NCBI RefSeq assembly: GCF_009729205.1
Contig: NZ_VTHB01000003.1
Span: 248,001-312,000 of the forward strand
Source: Mycobacteroides sp. CBMA 271
Lineage (GTDB): Bacteria > Actinomycetota > Actinomycetes > Mycobacteriales > Mycobacteriaceae
DNA: 64,000 bases
Direction of reading: 5' to 3'
How positions within the stretch are numbered: position 1 is the first letter of the stretch; each line of letters begins with the position of its first letter. Below are positions 48,156 to 56,537 of this stretch, one piece after another. A program made the position numbers and the translations under genes. Under the pieces are notes generated by a model. It ran no database searches, had not been told where the DNA came from, and saw only the letters and a list, made by a program, of their open reading frames with translations.

Positions 48156-49355
48156 GTGACCGATCTAGCGAACGATGAACAGCTGACTACCGAGCGAGTC
48201 ATGCCCGCCGCTCCATCATCGACATCGGCGTGGAATCGCATGCGGTACTGGGTCATCGCACATGCCGTTGACGACTTCTATCAGGGTCTGGTGCCCGCGG
48301 CGATCCCGTTCTTCGTGTTGGAACGCCACTACAGCTATGCGGCGGCATCGGGTCTGGCACTCGCGGCCACCCTGGGCAGCGCCTTACCTCAACCGCTGCT
48401 CGGGATCATCGCCGATCGATGGAAGCTGCTGTGGATGGCCCCTGCGGGCCTGGCCGCCGCCGGGATCGGTGCCGGACTAGCCGGGATGATGCCCGGCTAC
48501 TGGCTCGTCTGGACCATGTTGCTGATCTCCGGCCTCGGCGTGGCGGCCTTCCATCCCGCGGCGGGACGCGACGCTCGCCGCGATGCGGGCAACAGCGCCA
48601 CCGCGATGAGCCTGTTCGCCGCGGGCGGCAGCGTCGGCTTTTTCCTGGCTCCGGCGTTGGTGACACCCGCGTTGGTGTCCTGGGGGCTCGATGCGACGGC
48701 CTGGTTCATCCCGCCGGCCGTCGTCATGGGATTTGTACTGTGGCGGTATCAGCTGCAGCAGGGATCAGCGACCTCTGTTGTGCGGGAGCTGACGGGACAC
48801 GACCGCTGGGGCGCGTTCTCGATCCTCGTCGGCGTCGAAGTGGTGCGTTCGGCCATCTACTTCGGCATGAATACGTTCATCGCCTTGTATCTCATCGACC
48901 ATCTGGGCGCGTCCGCCGCTCTAGGCGGCGTGGGGCTGGCGATGTTTCTGGGGGGAGGCGTGATCGGCACGCTGCTTGGCGGCCGGATCAGCGACCGCAT
49001 CGGCATGATCGCGACGATCCGGATCGGCAGCGTCGTTGCCATCCCGGCCTTCGTCGCCCTGCGGGTGTCCCCGCAGCCGTGGATCGCGCTGGCGTTGGCG
49101 GCCCTCGCCGGAATCGCGGTCAACATCCCGTTCGCGGTGCTGGTCAAACTCGGGCAGGACTACCTGCCGACGCGACCGGGAACGGCCGCCGGGGTGACGT
49201 TGGGTTTGGCGGTGAGCGTCGGCGGGTTCTTCGTCCCGCTGCTGGGAATCTTGGCCGACCACCACGGTCCTGAGGCGGTGCTGACGGCACTTTGCTTCGT
49301 GCCGATTCTGGCGATCGTGCTGGCCTTCCTGTTGCCGCGTCCCGAGCGGGAATAG
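48156..49355 (+). CDS. MFS transporter, fosmidomycin-resistance (Fsr) type
   Basis: The 399-residue protein has 12 helices with the Fsr layout: WVIAHAVDDFYQGLVPAAIP at the start, GSALPQPLLGIIADRWKLLW, and LISGLGVAAFHPAAGRDARR in loop 4. Helix 7 onward gives IYFGMNTFIALYLIDHLG. Fsr proteins export fosmidomycin and related drugs; the real substrate is not known. It starts at GTG 48156, with a -10-like TAACCT (48144-48149) that overlaps the start codon of the divergent AraC gene, so the transcript may be leaderless. Confidence 0.88.
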   Translation: MTDLANDEQLTTERVMPAAPSSTSAWNRMRYWVIAHAVDDFYQGLVPAAIPFFVLERHYSYAAASGLALAATLGSALPQPLLGIIADRWKLLWMAPAGLAAAGIGAGLAGMMPGYWLVWTMLLISGLGVAAFHPAAGRDARRDAGNSATAMSLFAAGGSVGFFLAPALVTPALVSWGLDATAWFIPPAVVMGFVLWRYQLQQGSATSVVRELTGHDRWGAFSILVGVEVVRSAIYFGMNTFIALYLIDHLGASAALGGVGLAMFLGGGVIGTLLGGRISDRIGMIATIRIGSVVAIPAFVALRVSPQPWIALALAALAGIAVNIPFAVLVKLGQDYLPTRPGTAAGVTLGLAVSVGGFFVPLLGILADHHGPEAVLTALCFVPILAIVLAFLLPRPERE

Positions 49356-49384
49356 GGGCCCGAACGCGACGGGTTGGCCGAGAG

Positions 49385-50335
49385 GTGAAACTCGGAGTGG
49401 CCATCGGCCGACCTCTCAGCGTGCAAACCGACACCAACCTCGTCGACTCGTTCATCGCGCACGGGCGCAGGGTGGCCGAGGCCGGGATCAGCACGCTCTG
49501 GCTCGGGCAGATGTACCACTATGACTCCATAACCATGGCCGCAGTGGTCGGGCAGGCAGTTCCCGGTGTCACCGTGGGGGTTTCGGTCATTCCCATCAAT
49601 CCGCGCCACCCCATCGAGGTGTCCGCCGCGGCGCAGACCGCGCAGGCCGCGACCCATGGGCGGTTCCAGCTGGGGCTGGGGCTCGGCGCGCCGACGATCG
49701 AGGGGCCGAGCTATGGCCTGCGCGTGGAAAAACCCATCCGCCGCCTGCGCGAATACCTGACCACGTTGCGGCAACTGCTGGACACCGGAACCGCGGATTT
49801 CCATGGCGAAACACTCACCGTCGCACCAAAATTCACCACCGCTCATCCTGGTGGCGAGAACGTTCCGGTGTTGGTGGCGGCCATGGCGCCGCAGGCGCTG
49901 CGCGCCACCGGAGAGCTGGCCGACGGCACGATTCCCCTGCACGCCGGACCTCGGGCGCTGGGTCAGCAGATTGTGCCCGTCATCAACCAGGCCGCCGAGC
50001 GGGCCGGACGACCGCGGCCCCGCGTCATCGCCGGAGTGGCCGTCGTCGTCACCTCCGACCCGGACCGGGTGCGAGCCTTGGCGATCGAGGACATGGCGTT
50101 TTACGAGACAATCCCGTCGTATCGGAAAGTGCTTGAAGCCGAAGGTGTTCAGCACACCGGGGAACTGGCGATCATCGGCGACGAGGTGCATGTGGCCAAG
50201 GGGCTGCAACGATACTTCGACTCCGGTGCCACCGAAGTCTTCGCGAGCCACACGGAGCTGGGCGGGCCCGACGACGAGGCGCGCACCCTGGCGCTGCTGG
50301 GTGAGCTCAGCACCTCTCGCCGACACGCCCGTTAG
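49385..50335 (+). CDS. LLM-class F420-dependent oxidoreductase
   Basis: The 316-residue TIM-barrel protein has the luciferase-like start KLGVAIGRPLSVQTDTNLVD, then GVSVIPINPRHPIEVSAAAQ, RFQLGLGLGAPTIEGPSYGL and a C-terminal GDEVHVAKGLQRYFDSGATE. Its type uses reduced or oxidised F420 on an alcohol or other substrate; the substrate is unknown. A GTG at 49385 is chosen (GAGAG upstream); the frame continues up to 49292 but begins inside the MFS gene. fbiC in the same window supplies the F420 precursor. Confidence 0.88.
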   Translation: MKLGVAIGRPLSVQTDTNLVDSFIAHGRRVAEAGISTLWLGQMYHYDSITMAAVVGQAVPGVTVGVSVIPINPRHPIEVSAAAQTAQAATHGRFQLGLGLGAPTIEGPSYGLRVEKPIRRLREYLTTLRQLLDTGTADFHGETLTVAPKFTTAHPGGENVPVLVAAMAPQALRATGELADGTIPLHAGPRALGQQIVPVINQAAERAGRPRPRVIAGVAVVVTSDPDRVRALAIEDMAFYETIPSYRKVLEAEGVQHTGELAIIGDEVHVAKGLQRYFDSGATEVFASHTELGGPDDEARTLALLGELSTSRRHAR

Positions 50336-50383
50336 CGGCGGATGTGTGCGATACGAACCCGTCATGAGATGGCGTGTCGGCGA
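50317..50383. repeat. 13 nt inverted repeat at the end of the LLM gene
   Basis: TCGCCGACACGCC (50317-50329) and GGCGTGTCGGCGA (50371-50383) are perfect inverted copies with a 41 nt loop. The left arm lies within the last codons of the LLM gene. It could be a terminator hairpin or a transcriptional attenuator for the following gene. Confidence 0.5.
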
Positions 50384-50411
50384 GTTTGAGGTCGGCCCTT
50401 AGGCTGGCAAG

Positions 50412-51173
50412 GTGCCCGAAAGTACCGAACCCCAGCTACACGGACCGGTTCAGCTGCGCCGTGATCGCTGCGAGAACATCACCGCCGACCAGCGACTCCT
50501 GGATACCCGAGACACCACAACCTGGACGCATACCGACCCATGGCGGGTGCTGCGCATCCAGGGCGAATTTGTCGAGGGATTCGACGCACTTGCGGAAACC
50601 CCCAAGGCGGTAACGGTTTTCGGCTCGGCCAGGACAAAGCCGGATTCACCCGAATACCGGCTCGGTCGTGAGCTGGGGATTGCCCTCGCCAAGGCGGGAT
50701 ACGCCGTCATCACCGGCGGCGGGCCGGGCGCCATGGAGGCCGCCAACCGCGGCGCCAGCGAATCGGGCGGCTACTCGGTAGGCCTGGGCATCGAGCTGCC
50801 CTTCGAACAGGGCCTCAACGAATGGGTGGACCTGGGCATCAACTTCCGCTACTTCTTCGTCCGCAAGACGATGTTCGTCAAGTACGCGCAGGCATTCGTC
50901 TGTCTGCCCGGCGGGTTCGGCACCCTCGACGAGCTCTTCGAGGCGCTCACCCTGGTGCAGACCCGCAAGGTCACGCGCTTCCCGATCATCCTGCTCGGCA
51001 CCGAGTACTGGTCGGGCCTGATCGACTGGATCCGCGGCACGCTGTTGCCTGCCGGCAAGATCGGCGAGCAGGACATCGCGCTGCTCTCGGTGACCGACAG
51101 TGTCGAAGAAGCCGTGGCGGCGATCCTTCAGGCCGAGGCAGCCAACGGAAATGGAAGCGGGGCACGTTCATGA
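50412..51173 (+). CDS. LOG-family protein (longer paralogue, TIGR00730 type)
   Basis: The 253-residue protein has the Rossmann-like LOG fold with AVTVFGSARTKPDSPEYRLG, GGGPGAMEAANRGA and the diagnostic LPGGFGTLDELFEALT, preceded by RYFFVRKTMFVKYAQAFV. The N-terminal ~60 residues are an extra segment. LOG proteins are phosphoribohydrolases that release nucleobases (cytokinin ribotides in plants). The gene overlaps the second LOG gene by 4 nt (ATGA). Activity on a specific nucleotide is not predicted. Confidence 0.9.
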   Translation: MPESTEPQLHGPVQLRRDRCENITADQRLLDTRDTTTWTHTDPWRVLRIQGEFVEGFDALAETPKAVTVFGSARTKPDSPEYRLGRELGIALAKAGYAVITGGGPGAMEAANRGASESGGYSVGLGIELPFEQGLNEWVDLGINFRYFFVRKTMFVKYAQAFVCLPGGFGTLDELFEALTLVQTRKVTRFPIILLGTEYWSGLIDWIRGTLLPAGKIGEQDIALLSVTDSVEEAVAAILQAEAANGNGSGARS

Positions 51174-51712
51174 GTTGGTCGGTCTGCGTGTACTGCGCCT
51201 CTGGGCCTCGACACCCAGAACTGCTGGACCTGGCTACCCGGCTGGGTACCGCCATCGCCGAACGCGGCTGGACCTTGGTATCCGGCGGCGGCAACGTCTC
51301 GGCCATGGGTGCAATAGCCCAGGCGGCCCGCGCAGCCGGCGGACGCACCATCGGCGTCATCCCCAAGACCCTGGTGCACCGGGAGGTCGCCGATACCGAC
51401 GCCGACGAACTCGTGGTCACCACCACCATGCGCGAACGCAAGCAGATCATGGAGGACCGCTCCGATGCCTTCATCACGCTGCCGGGTGGAATCGGGACCC
51501 TCGAAGAGGTTTTTGAGACGTGGACGGCCGGCTACCTGGGATTACACGAGAAGCCGGTGGTGCTGCTCGACCCCGACGGTCATTACACCGGGCTGCTGAG
51601 CTGGCTCGACGAACTACAGGACAAGGGTTACGTGGCGGCCCCCGCCCGGGACAGGCTGCTGGTGCACACCGATATCGGTGCCGCATTGGACGCGTGTAAA
51701 TCTACGGATTGA
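51170..51712 (+). CDS. LOG-family protein, Rv1205-like
   Basis: The 180-residue LOG protein has VCVYCASGPRHPELLDLATR, GGGNVSAMGAIAQAAR, MRERKQIMEDRSDAFITLPG and GGIGTLEEVFETW. It matches M. tuberculosis Rv1205 in length (187) and position before fadD6. Rv1205 is a phosphoribohydrolase that produces cytokinin-type bases, whose aldehyde products sensitise M. tuberculosis to nitric oxide when proteasomal control is lost. It overlaps the longer LOG gene by 4 nt, so both are one operon. Confidence 0.93.
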   Translation: MSWSVCVYCASGPRHPELLDLATRLGTAIAERGWTLVSGGGNVSAMGAIAQAARAAGGRTIGVIPKTLVHREVADTDADELVVTTTMRERKQIMEDRSDAFITLPGGIGTLEEVFETWTAGYLGLHEKPVVLLDPDGHYTGLLSWLDELQDKGYVAAPARDRLLVHTDIGAALDACKSTD

Positions 51713-51773
51713 CGGCGCCTGACGGTTCGTCAACAATGCGGTGAGCCAATACCTACCGGGCGGTAAGAAACGT

Positions 51774-51838
51774 GGATGACCCGCTTGCGGGAAGACCAAA
51801 AGTGTGGATGAGCCGCTGGCGCGAAGACCGAGAACAGG
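51774..51838 (+). repeat. Two units of the 32-33 nt repeat upstream of fadD6
   Basis: Units at 51774-51805 (32 nt; GGATGACCCGCTTGCGGGAA) and 51806-51838 (33 nt; GGATGAGCCGCTGGCGCGAA) are diverged copies of the repeat at 38725. They lie in the 135 nt gap between the LOG operon and fadD6; the last unit ends with AGGGAG, near the fadD6 start (ATG 51848), and may give its ribosome binding site. Confidence 0.85.
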
Positions 51839-51847
51839 GAGACCTAG

Positions 51848-53638
51848 ATGTCTGCAAGTAGTGCCATTCCGTCCACCGCCCGTGAACGGGTCCGGCTGAC
51901 CGAGGTGCTCGCACAGCTGCCCGGCATAGCTTTTGACCTGCCGATCATGGCGCGCGGCATCATCAGCGGTATCAAGTCCAGCCCCACGGGAAATTGGTCG
52001 ATCGGGGCGGTATTCGCTCAGCGCGCCGCCAAACACGCTGACCGGGTCTTCCTGCGTTTCGAAGGTCAAGACATCACCTATGCGCAGGCGAATGCCACCG
52101 CCAACCGCTATGCCGCCACCCTTGCCTCGAAGGGCGTCGGGCGCGGCGACGTGGTGGGCATCATGCTGCGCAACTCGCCTCAGACGGTGCTGCTGATGCT
52201 GGCCACCGTCAAACTCGGCGCCATCGCCGGCATGCTCAACTACAACCAGCGCGGCCATGTGCTGTCCCACAGCATCGGTCTGCTTGATGCCAAGCTGCTG
52301 ATCAGCGATGCCGAATTCGTTGACGTCGTCAATGAATCCGGCGCCAATGTGGTGTCGCTGATGACCGGCGATGAGCTCGACAGGCTGTCAGTCCTGGCGC
52401 CGACCAGCAATCCTGCTGTCACCGAAGCCGTGATGACCAAGGATCGGGCCTTCTACATCTTCACCTCGGGCACCACCGGGCTGCCGAAAGCCAGTGTGAT
52501 GACCCACTATCGGTGGCTGCGGGGCATGTCGGGTATCGGCGACATGGCATTGCGGCTGCGCCCCAACGATGTGCTCTACAGCTGTTTACCGCTCTACCAC
52601 AACAACGCGCTGACGCTGGCGGTCTCGACCACGATCAACGCCGGCGCCACCCTGGCGATCGGCAAGTCATTCTCGGTGTCGCGGTTCTGGGACGAGGTGA
52701 TTGCCAGCCGTGCAACGGCTTTCATCTACATCGGCGAGCTGTGCCGATACCTGCTCAACCAGCCCGCCAAGCCCACCGACCGCCAGCACAAGGTGCGGGT
52801 CATCATCGGCAACGGACTGCGGCCGGAGCTGTGGGGCGAGTTCACCCAACGGTTCGGCATTAAGCGGGTGTGCGAGTTCTACTCCGCCAGCGAGTCCAAC
52901 ACCGCGTTCGTTAACGCCCTCAACATCGACCGCACCGTCGGGATCTGCCCGATGCCCATCGCCTACGTCAAGTACGACGTGGAGACCGGTGAGCCGCTGC
53001 GTAATTCGAAGGGTTTCCTGACCAAGGTGGGTGCGGGTGAGGCCGGCCTGCTGATCAGCAAGATCACCAGTCTCTCGCCGTTCGACGGGTACACGGATCC
53101 GTCGGCATCGGAGAAGAAGCTGGTGCACGACGCCTTCAAGAAGGGCGACACCTGGTTCAACACCGGCGATCTGATGCGCAACCTCGGCTGGGGCCACGCG
53201 GCATTCGGTGACCGGCTCGGTGACACCTTCCGGTGGAAGGGCGAGAACGTGGCCACTACCGAGGTGGAGGCCGCAATCGACCACAACGGCGCCGTCGAGG
53301 AGTCGACGGTCTTCGGCGTAGAGGTGCCCGGGACCGACGGGCGCGCAGGGATGGCCGCGGTCAAGTTGCACGACGGCGTGGAGCTCGATCCAAAGGCGCT
53401 GGGCGACACGGTGTACCAGCACCTGCCCGCCTACGCGCTGCCGCTGTTCATCAGGATCGTCGACAGCCTGGAGCACACCACCACCTTCAAGAGTCGCAAG
53501 GTGGAATTGCGCAACGAGGCCTTCGGCGAGGCGGTGACCGACCCGGTGTACGTGCTGGCCGGCCGCAGCGAGGGATACGTCCCGTTCTATCCCGAGTACC
53601 CGGCCGAAGTGGCGGCCGGGCAACGTCCTAAGGGCTAA
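51848..53638 (+). CDS. fadD6: Long/very-long-chain acyl-CoA synthetase FadD6
   Basis: The 596-residue protein has the VLACS/FATP-type layout: FTSGTTGLPKASVMTHYRWL (P-loop), FYSASESNTAFVN, TGDLMRNLGWGHAAFGDRLG and FRWKGENVATTEVEAAI. It activates fatty acids to acyl-CoA and probably couples uptake with activation at the membrane. The gene corresponds to Rv1206 in order, between Rv1205 and folP2. The N-terminal SASSAIPSTARERVRLTEVL region follows AGGGAG at 51833. Confidence 0.94.
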   Translation: MSASSAIPSTARERVRLTEVLAQLPGIAFDLPIMARGIISGIKSSPTGNWSIGAVFAQRAAKHADRVFLRFEGQDITYAQANATANRYAATLASKGVGRGDVVGIMLRNSPQTVLLMLATVKLGAIAGMLNYNQRGHVLSHSIGLLDAKLLISDAEFVDVVNESGANVVSLMTGDELDRLSVLAPTSNPAVTEAVMTKDRAFYIFTSGTTGLPKASVMTHYRWLRGMSGIGDMALRLRPNDVLYSCLPLYHNNALTLAVSTTINAGATLAIGKSFSVSRFWDEVIASRATAFIYIGELCRYLLNQPAKPTDRQHKVRVIIGNGLRPELWGEFTQRFGIKRVCEFYSASESNTAFVNALNIDRTVGICPMPIAYVKYDVETGEPLRNSKGFLTKVGAGEAGLLISKITSLSPFDGYTDPSASEKKLVHDAFKKGDTWFNTGDLMRNLGWGHAAFGDRLGDTFRWKGENVATTEVEAAIDHNGAVEESTVFGVEVPGTDGRAGMAAVKLHDGVELDPKALGDTVYQHLPAYALPLFIRIVDSLEHTTTFKSRKVELRNEAFGEAVTDPVYVLAGRSEGYVPFYPEYPAEVAAGQRPKG

Positions 53639-53680
53639 GGGTCCCAAGGGATAGGCCCCCAAGGGGTTACTGTTCGGAGC

Positions 53681-54013
53681 GTGGGAGTCAGCCGACGAGT
53701 GCGCGCCTCGCGGCGCCGTCAACGCCGGGTGAAGCTTGCCGACAATGACCTCACTGATGCCGAATGGTCCGCGCTGGTAGCGGCGTGGGGTGGCTGCGCC
53801 TACTGCGGTGCAACTGGATTGGCTTTGCAGCGTGACTGCGTGCAGGCGATCTCCCGGGGCGGGCGCTACACGCGCTCAAATGTCGTGCCCGCCTGTGCAT
53901 CCTGCAACGCAAGTAAATGCAATGCGGAAGTCACCAGCTGGATGCGGCGTAAACGGCTCGATGAGAGCGCCTTCCTGCGCCGGTACGTGGAGGTCACCGC
54001 GACGCTGGCCTAG
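53681..54013 (+). CDS. HNH-endonuclease domain protein
   Basis: The 110-residue protein has a basic N-terminus (RRVRASRRRQRRVK) and an HNH module: CAYCGATGLALQRDCVQAIS, RGGRYTRSNVVPACASCNAS. Four zinc-type cysteines (CxxC and CxxC) are present. The usual catalytic His pair is read here as DCV in place of DHV; His is absent in this position. Members of this kind may still be active if another residue helps, or may only bind DNA. A GTG start at 53681 follows fadD6 by 42 nt. Function is unknown. Confidence 0.78.
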   Translation: MGVSRRVRASRRRQRRVKLADNDLTDAEWSALVAAWGGCAYCGATGLALQRDCVQAISRGGRYTRSNVVPACASCNASKCNAEVTSWMRRKRLDESAFLRRYVEVTATLA

Positions 54014-54027
54014 CGCCCCGTTGCGTT

Positions 54028-54087
54028 CGCCGAGTGTGATGTCACCGTGGTGTATCTGCCGTTTTTTCGGTGACGTCACACTCGGCG
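54028..54087. terminator. 20 nt hairpin with T-rich loop after the HNH gene
   Basis: CGCCGAGTGTGATGTCACCG (54028-54047) pairs with CGGTGACGTCACACTCGGCG (54068-54087), with one G:T mismatch. The 20 nt loop includes six T. The outer arm CGCCGAGTGTGA is nearly the same as at 36065. It lies 14 nt after the HNH stop. Confidence 0.8.
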
Positions 54088-54121
54088 CAGGCGTCAAGGC
54101 CTTGGCCTGCACAATGAGGGC

Positions 54122-54997
54122 GTGCAGGAGACGTTCTGTGGGAGACCCGTCCGGACGGACCGTGCGCTCATCATGGCGATCGTCAACCGCACGCCCGACT
54201 CCTTCTACGACCGCGGCGCCACCTTCACCGACGACGCCGCTCAGGCCGCCGTGGACAAAGCGGTGGCCGACGGCGCGGATGTTGTAGACATCGGCGGCGT
54301 TAAGGCGGGCCCTGGCGAGAACGTCGACGCCGAGGCGGAGATCGCGCGGGTAGTGCCGTTCATCGAATGGGTGCGCGGAGCCCATCCGGACCTGCTGATC
54401 AGCGTCGACACCTGGCGCGCTGAGGTAGCGGATAAGGCCTGTGCGGCCGGCGCCGACCTCGTCAACGACACTTGGGCGGGCACCGATCCAGACCTACCTG
54501 CAGTGGCGGCCGCGCACGGCGCCGGTTTGGTTTGCTCACACACGGGCGGCGCGGAACCGCGGACCAGGCCGTTCCGGGTGAATTATGGGACTGAAGTGCA
54601 CGGTGTGGTTGACTCCGTCATCGCCGAGGTGACGGCTGCGGCCGAGCGCGCGGTAGCGCTGGGCGTGGCCAAGGATGCGATTCTGATCGACCCGACCCAC
54701 GATTTCGGCAAAAATACCTTCCACGGGCTCGCTTTGTTGCGCCAGGTAAACGATCTCGTTAAGACCGGGTGGCCAGTGTTGATGGCGTTGAGCAATAAGG
54801 ATTTCATCGGGGAGACTCTTGGTGTGGGACTGACGGAACGACTCGAGGGCACTCTCGCCGCGACCGCGTTGGCGGCGGCGGCCGGTGCTCGCATGTTCCG
54901 AGTACATGAAGTCGGACCCACTCGCCGCACGCTGGAAATGGTGGGCTCCATCGTGGGAACCCGTCCGCCGGCGCGAACAGTGAGGGGGTTGGCATGA
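54122..54997 (+). CDS. folP2: FolP2, dihydropteroate-synthase-like protein
   Basis: The 291-residue TIM-barrel protein has the DHPS start LIMAIVNRTPDSFYDRGATF and ISVDTWRAEVADKACAAGAD. The loop that in true DHPS is DIGGESTRPG reads DIGGVKAGPG here, as in the FolP2 group, which lacks DHPS activity in M. tuberculosis (Rv1207). A link with gpgS is likely because the two overlap by 4 nt (ATGA) and are also adjacent in M. tuberculosis. The actual ligand is unknown. Confidence 0.94.
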   Translation: MQETFCGRPVRTDRALIMAIVNRTPDSFYDRGATFTDDAAQAAVDKAVADGADVVDIGGVKAGPGENVDAEAEIARVVPFIEWVRGAHPDLLISVDTWRAEVADKACAAGADLVNDTWAGTDPDLPAVAAAHGAGLVCSHTGGAEPRTRPFRVNYGTEVHGVVDSVIAEVTAAAERAVALGVAKDAILIDPTHDFGKNTFHGLALLRQVNDLVKTGWPVLMALSNKDFIGETLGVGLTERLEGTLAATALAAAAGARMFRVHEVGPTRRTLEMVGSIVGTRPPARTVRGLA

Positions 54998-55947
54998 CCG
55001 CAACTGTTGGAATTGACTCAGGTTGGATCTCGCCGGCTCCGCGTCTCCCGGGCTGGCTGGACACCCACAGCTGGAACCGGCCCGAATGGACTGTTGAACA
55101 GCTCATCGCCGCGAAGAAGGGCCGCACCGTATCGGTGGTGCTGCCCGCGCTTAACGAGCAGGAGACCGTCGCGGCCGTCGTCGACACCATCAGCCCGCTG
55201 CTGGGCGGTCTGGTGGATGAGCTGATCGTGCTCGACTCCGGCTCCACCGACGACACCGCGATCCGTGCGGTGGCCGCCGGGGCGCGAGTCATCAGCCGGG
55301 AGCAGGCGCTGCCCGAGGTGCCGCCCACGCCCGGTAAGGGTGAGGTGCTGTGGCGGTCGGTGGCCGCGACGACGGGCGACCTGATCGCATTCGTTGACTC
55401 CGACCTGATCGACCCCGACCCGATGTTCGTGCCACATCTGTTGGGCCCGCTGTTGTTGGGGCAGGGCATCCATCTTGTGAAGGGCTTCTACCGGCGTCCG
55501 CTGAGGGTGAGCGGCGCCGAGGACGCCAACGGTGGTGGACGAGTCACCGAGCTGGTGGCCCGGCCCATGCTGGCGGCGCTGCGGCCCGAGCTGAGCTGCG
55601 TGGTGCAGCCGCTGGGCGGCGAGTACGCCGGAACCCGTGAGCTGCTGTCGTCCGTGCCGTTTGCGCCCGGCTACGGCGTGGAGATCGGCTTGCTGATCGA
55701 TACCTACGACCGGCTGGGGCTGAATTCCATCGCCCAGGTGAATCTGGGTGTGCGCAGCCATCGCAACCGGCCGCTGGTCGAACTCGGGGTGATGAGCCGT
55801 CAGGTGATGGCGACCATGCTGTCGCGGTGCGGCATTCCGGATTCCGGAGTGGGGATCACTCAGTTCTTCGCCGACGGTGACGGGTTCACCCCGCGTAGCT
55901 CGACGGTCTCGTTGGACGACCGTCCGCCGATGAACACCCTGCGCTGA
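54994..55947 (+). CDS. gpgS: Glucosyl-3-phosphoglycerate synthase GpgS
   Basis: The 317-residue GT81 glycosyltransferase transfers glucose from NDP-glucose to 3-phosphoglycerate, the first step of methylglucose lipopolysaccharide synthesis. It has VSVVLPALNEQETVAAVVDT, ELIVLDSGSTDDT and the metal site FVDSDLIDPDP (DxD). Other conserved segments are VKGFYRRPLRVSGAEDANGG, GRVTELVARPMLA and QPLGGEYAGTREL. It starts inside the folP2 stop and matches Rv1208. Confidence 0.95.
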   Translation: MTATVGIDSGWISPAPRLPGWLDTHSWNRPEWTVEQLIAAKKGRTVSVVLPALNEQETVAAVVDTISPLLGGLVDELIVLDSGSTDDTAIRAVAAGARVISREQALPEVPPTPGKGEVLWRSVAATTGDLIAFVDSDLIDPDPMFVPHLLGPLLLGQGIHLVKGFYRRPLRVSGAEDANGGGRVTELVARPMLAALRPELSCVVQPLGGEYAGTRELLSSVPFAPGYGVEIGLLIDTYDRLGLNSIAQVNLGVRSHRNRPLVELGVMSRQVMATMLSRCGIPDSGVGITQFFADGDGFTPRSSTVSLDDRPPMNTLR

Positions 55948-55956
55948 CCTCATCTT

Positions 55957-55992
55957 TTCGTCGAGTGAGAGCGCCAGCGCTCACTCGACGAA
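55957..55992. terminator. 13 nt hairpin between gpgS and the PPOX gene
   Basis: TTCGTCGAGTGAG (55957-55969) and CTCACTCGACGAA (55980-55992) are perfect inverted copies with a 10 nt loop. It lies 9 nt after the gpgS stop and directly before the convergent PPOX stop, so may end both transcripts. Confidence 0.8.
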
Positions 55993-55996
55993 GCTG

Positions 55997-56488
55997 TCAG
56001 ATCTTCTGGATTTCTCGCTCGCCCTCGGTGGGCGACCACACCGTGACGACCATGTGGCCACCATCAAGCCGGACTGCGGACGCCCCCTCGATATCGGCGA
56101 CGTAGAACGGCGCGAACCGGCGTTCGCGCAGATCGAATCCGATCGTGGCGTAGAGATGCTCGGCGAAGGCGGCATGCAGATCGAGATCTTGCTCGTCGCG
56201 CACGGTGCCCCAGACCTTCGCGTCGCCCTCGACGATGTGGGTGTCGGTGGAGGCAGTGTGCAGCTCGAACCGGGGATCACGGGCCAAGTCGCCGAGCTTG
56301 GTGGTGCCAGGCATGCCGCCGACGATGAGTCGGCCATCGAAGACGCGTGGCTCCATCGGGCTGATGCGTGGGGCGCCGCTGCGGCGAAGCGTCGAGAGAA
56401 AGCACAGATTGCGCGTCGCGGCGTGGCGGCGGACGAAGACTTCGGTGATCGTCGGAGCTTGTTGCGTGAACTCTTGCCAGGAGGTCAT
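55997..56488 (-). CDS. PPOX-fold (F420/flavin-binding) protein
   Basis: The 163-residue split-barrel protein has CFLSTLRRSGAPRISPMEPR, FDGRLIVGGMPGTTKLGDLA and RDPRFELHTASTDTHIVEGD, typical of pyridoxamine-5-phosphate-oxidase-like proteins. Whether it binds FMN, F420 or another ligand is not clear. ATG 56488 is chosen (MTSWQEFTQQ); the ORF continues to 56788 but overlaps the divergent gene. It is convergent with gpgS and divergent from the Rv1209-like gene. Confidence 0.85.
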   Translation of the reverse strand: MTSWQEFTQQAPTITEVFVRRHAATRNLCFLSTLRRSGAPRISPMEPRVFDGRLIVGGMPGTTKLGDLARDPRFELHTASTDTHIVEGDAKVWGTVRDEQDLDLHAAFAEHLYATIGFDLRERRFAPFYVADIEGASAVRLDGGHMVVTVWSPTEGEREIQKI

Positions 56489-56537
56489 CACCCCACGGTA
56501 GGTCCGATTGTCGGACCTCGCTGGCAAGATCGGTGTC

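Noticed and set aside
49160..50365. 401-residue minus-strand ORF
   Set aside because: It is a shadow of the MFS and LLM genes.
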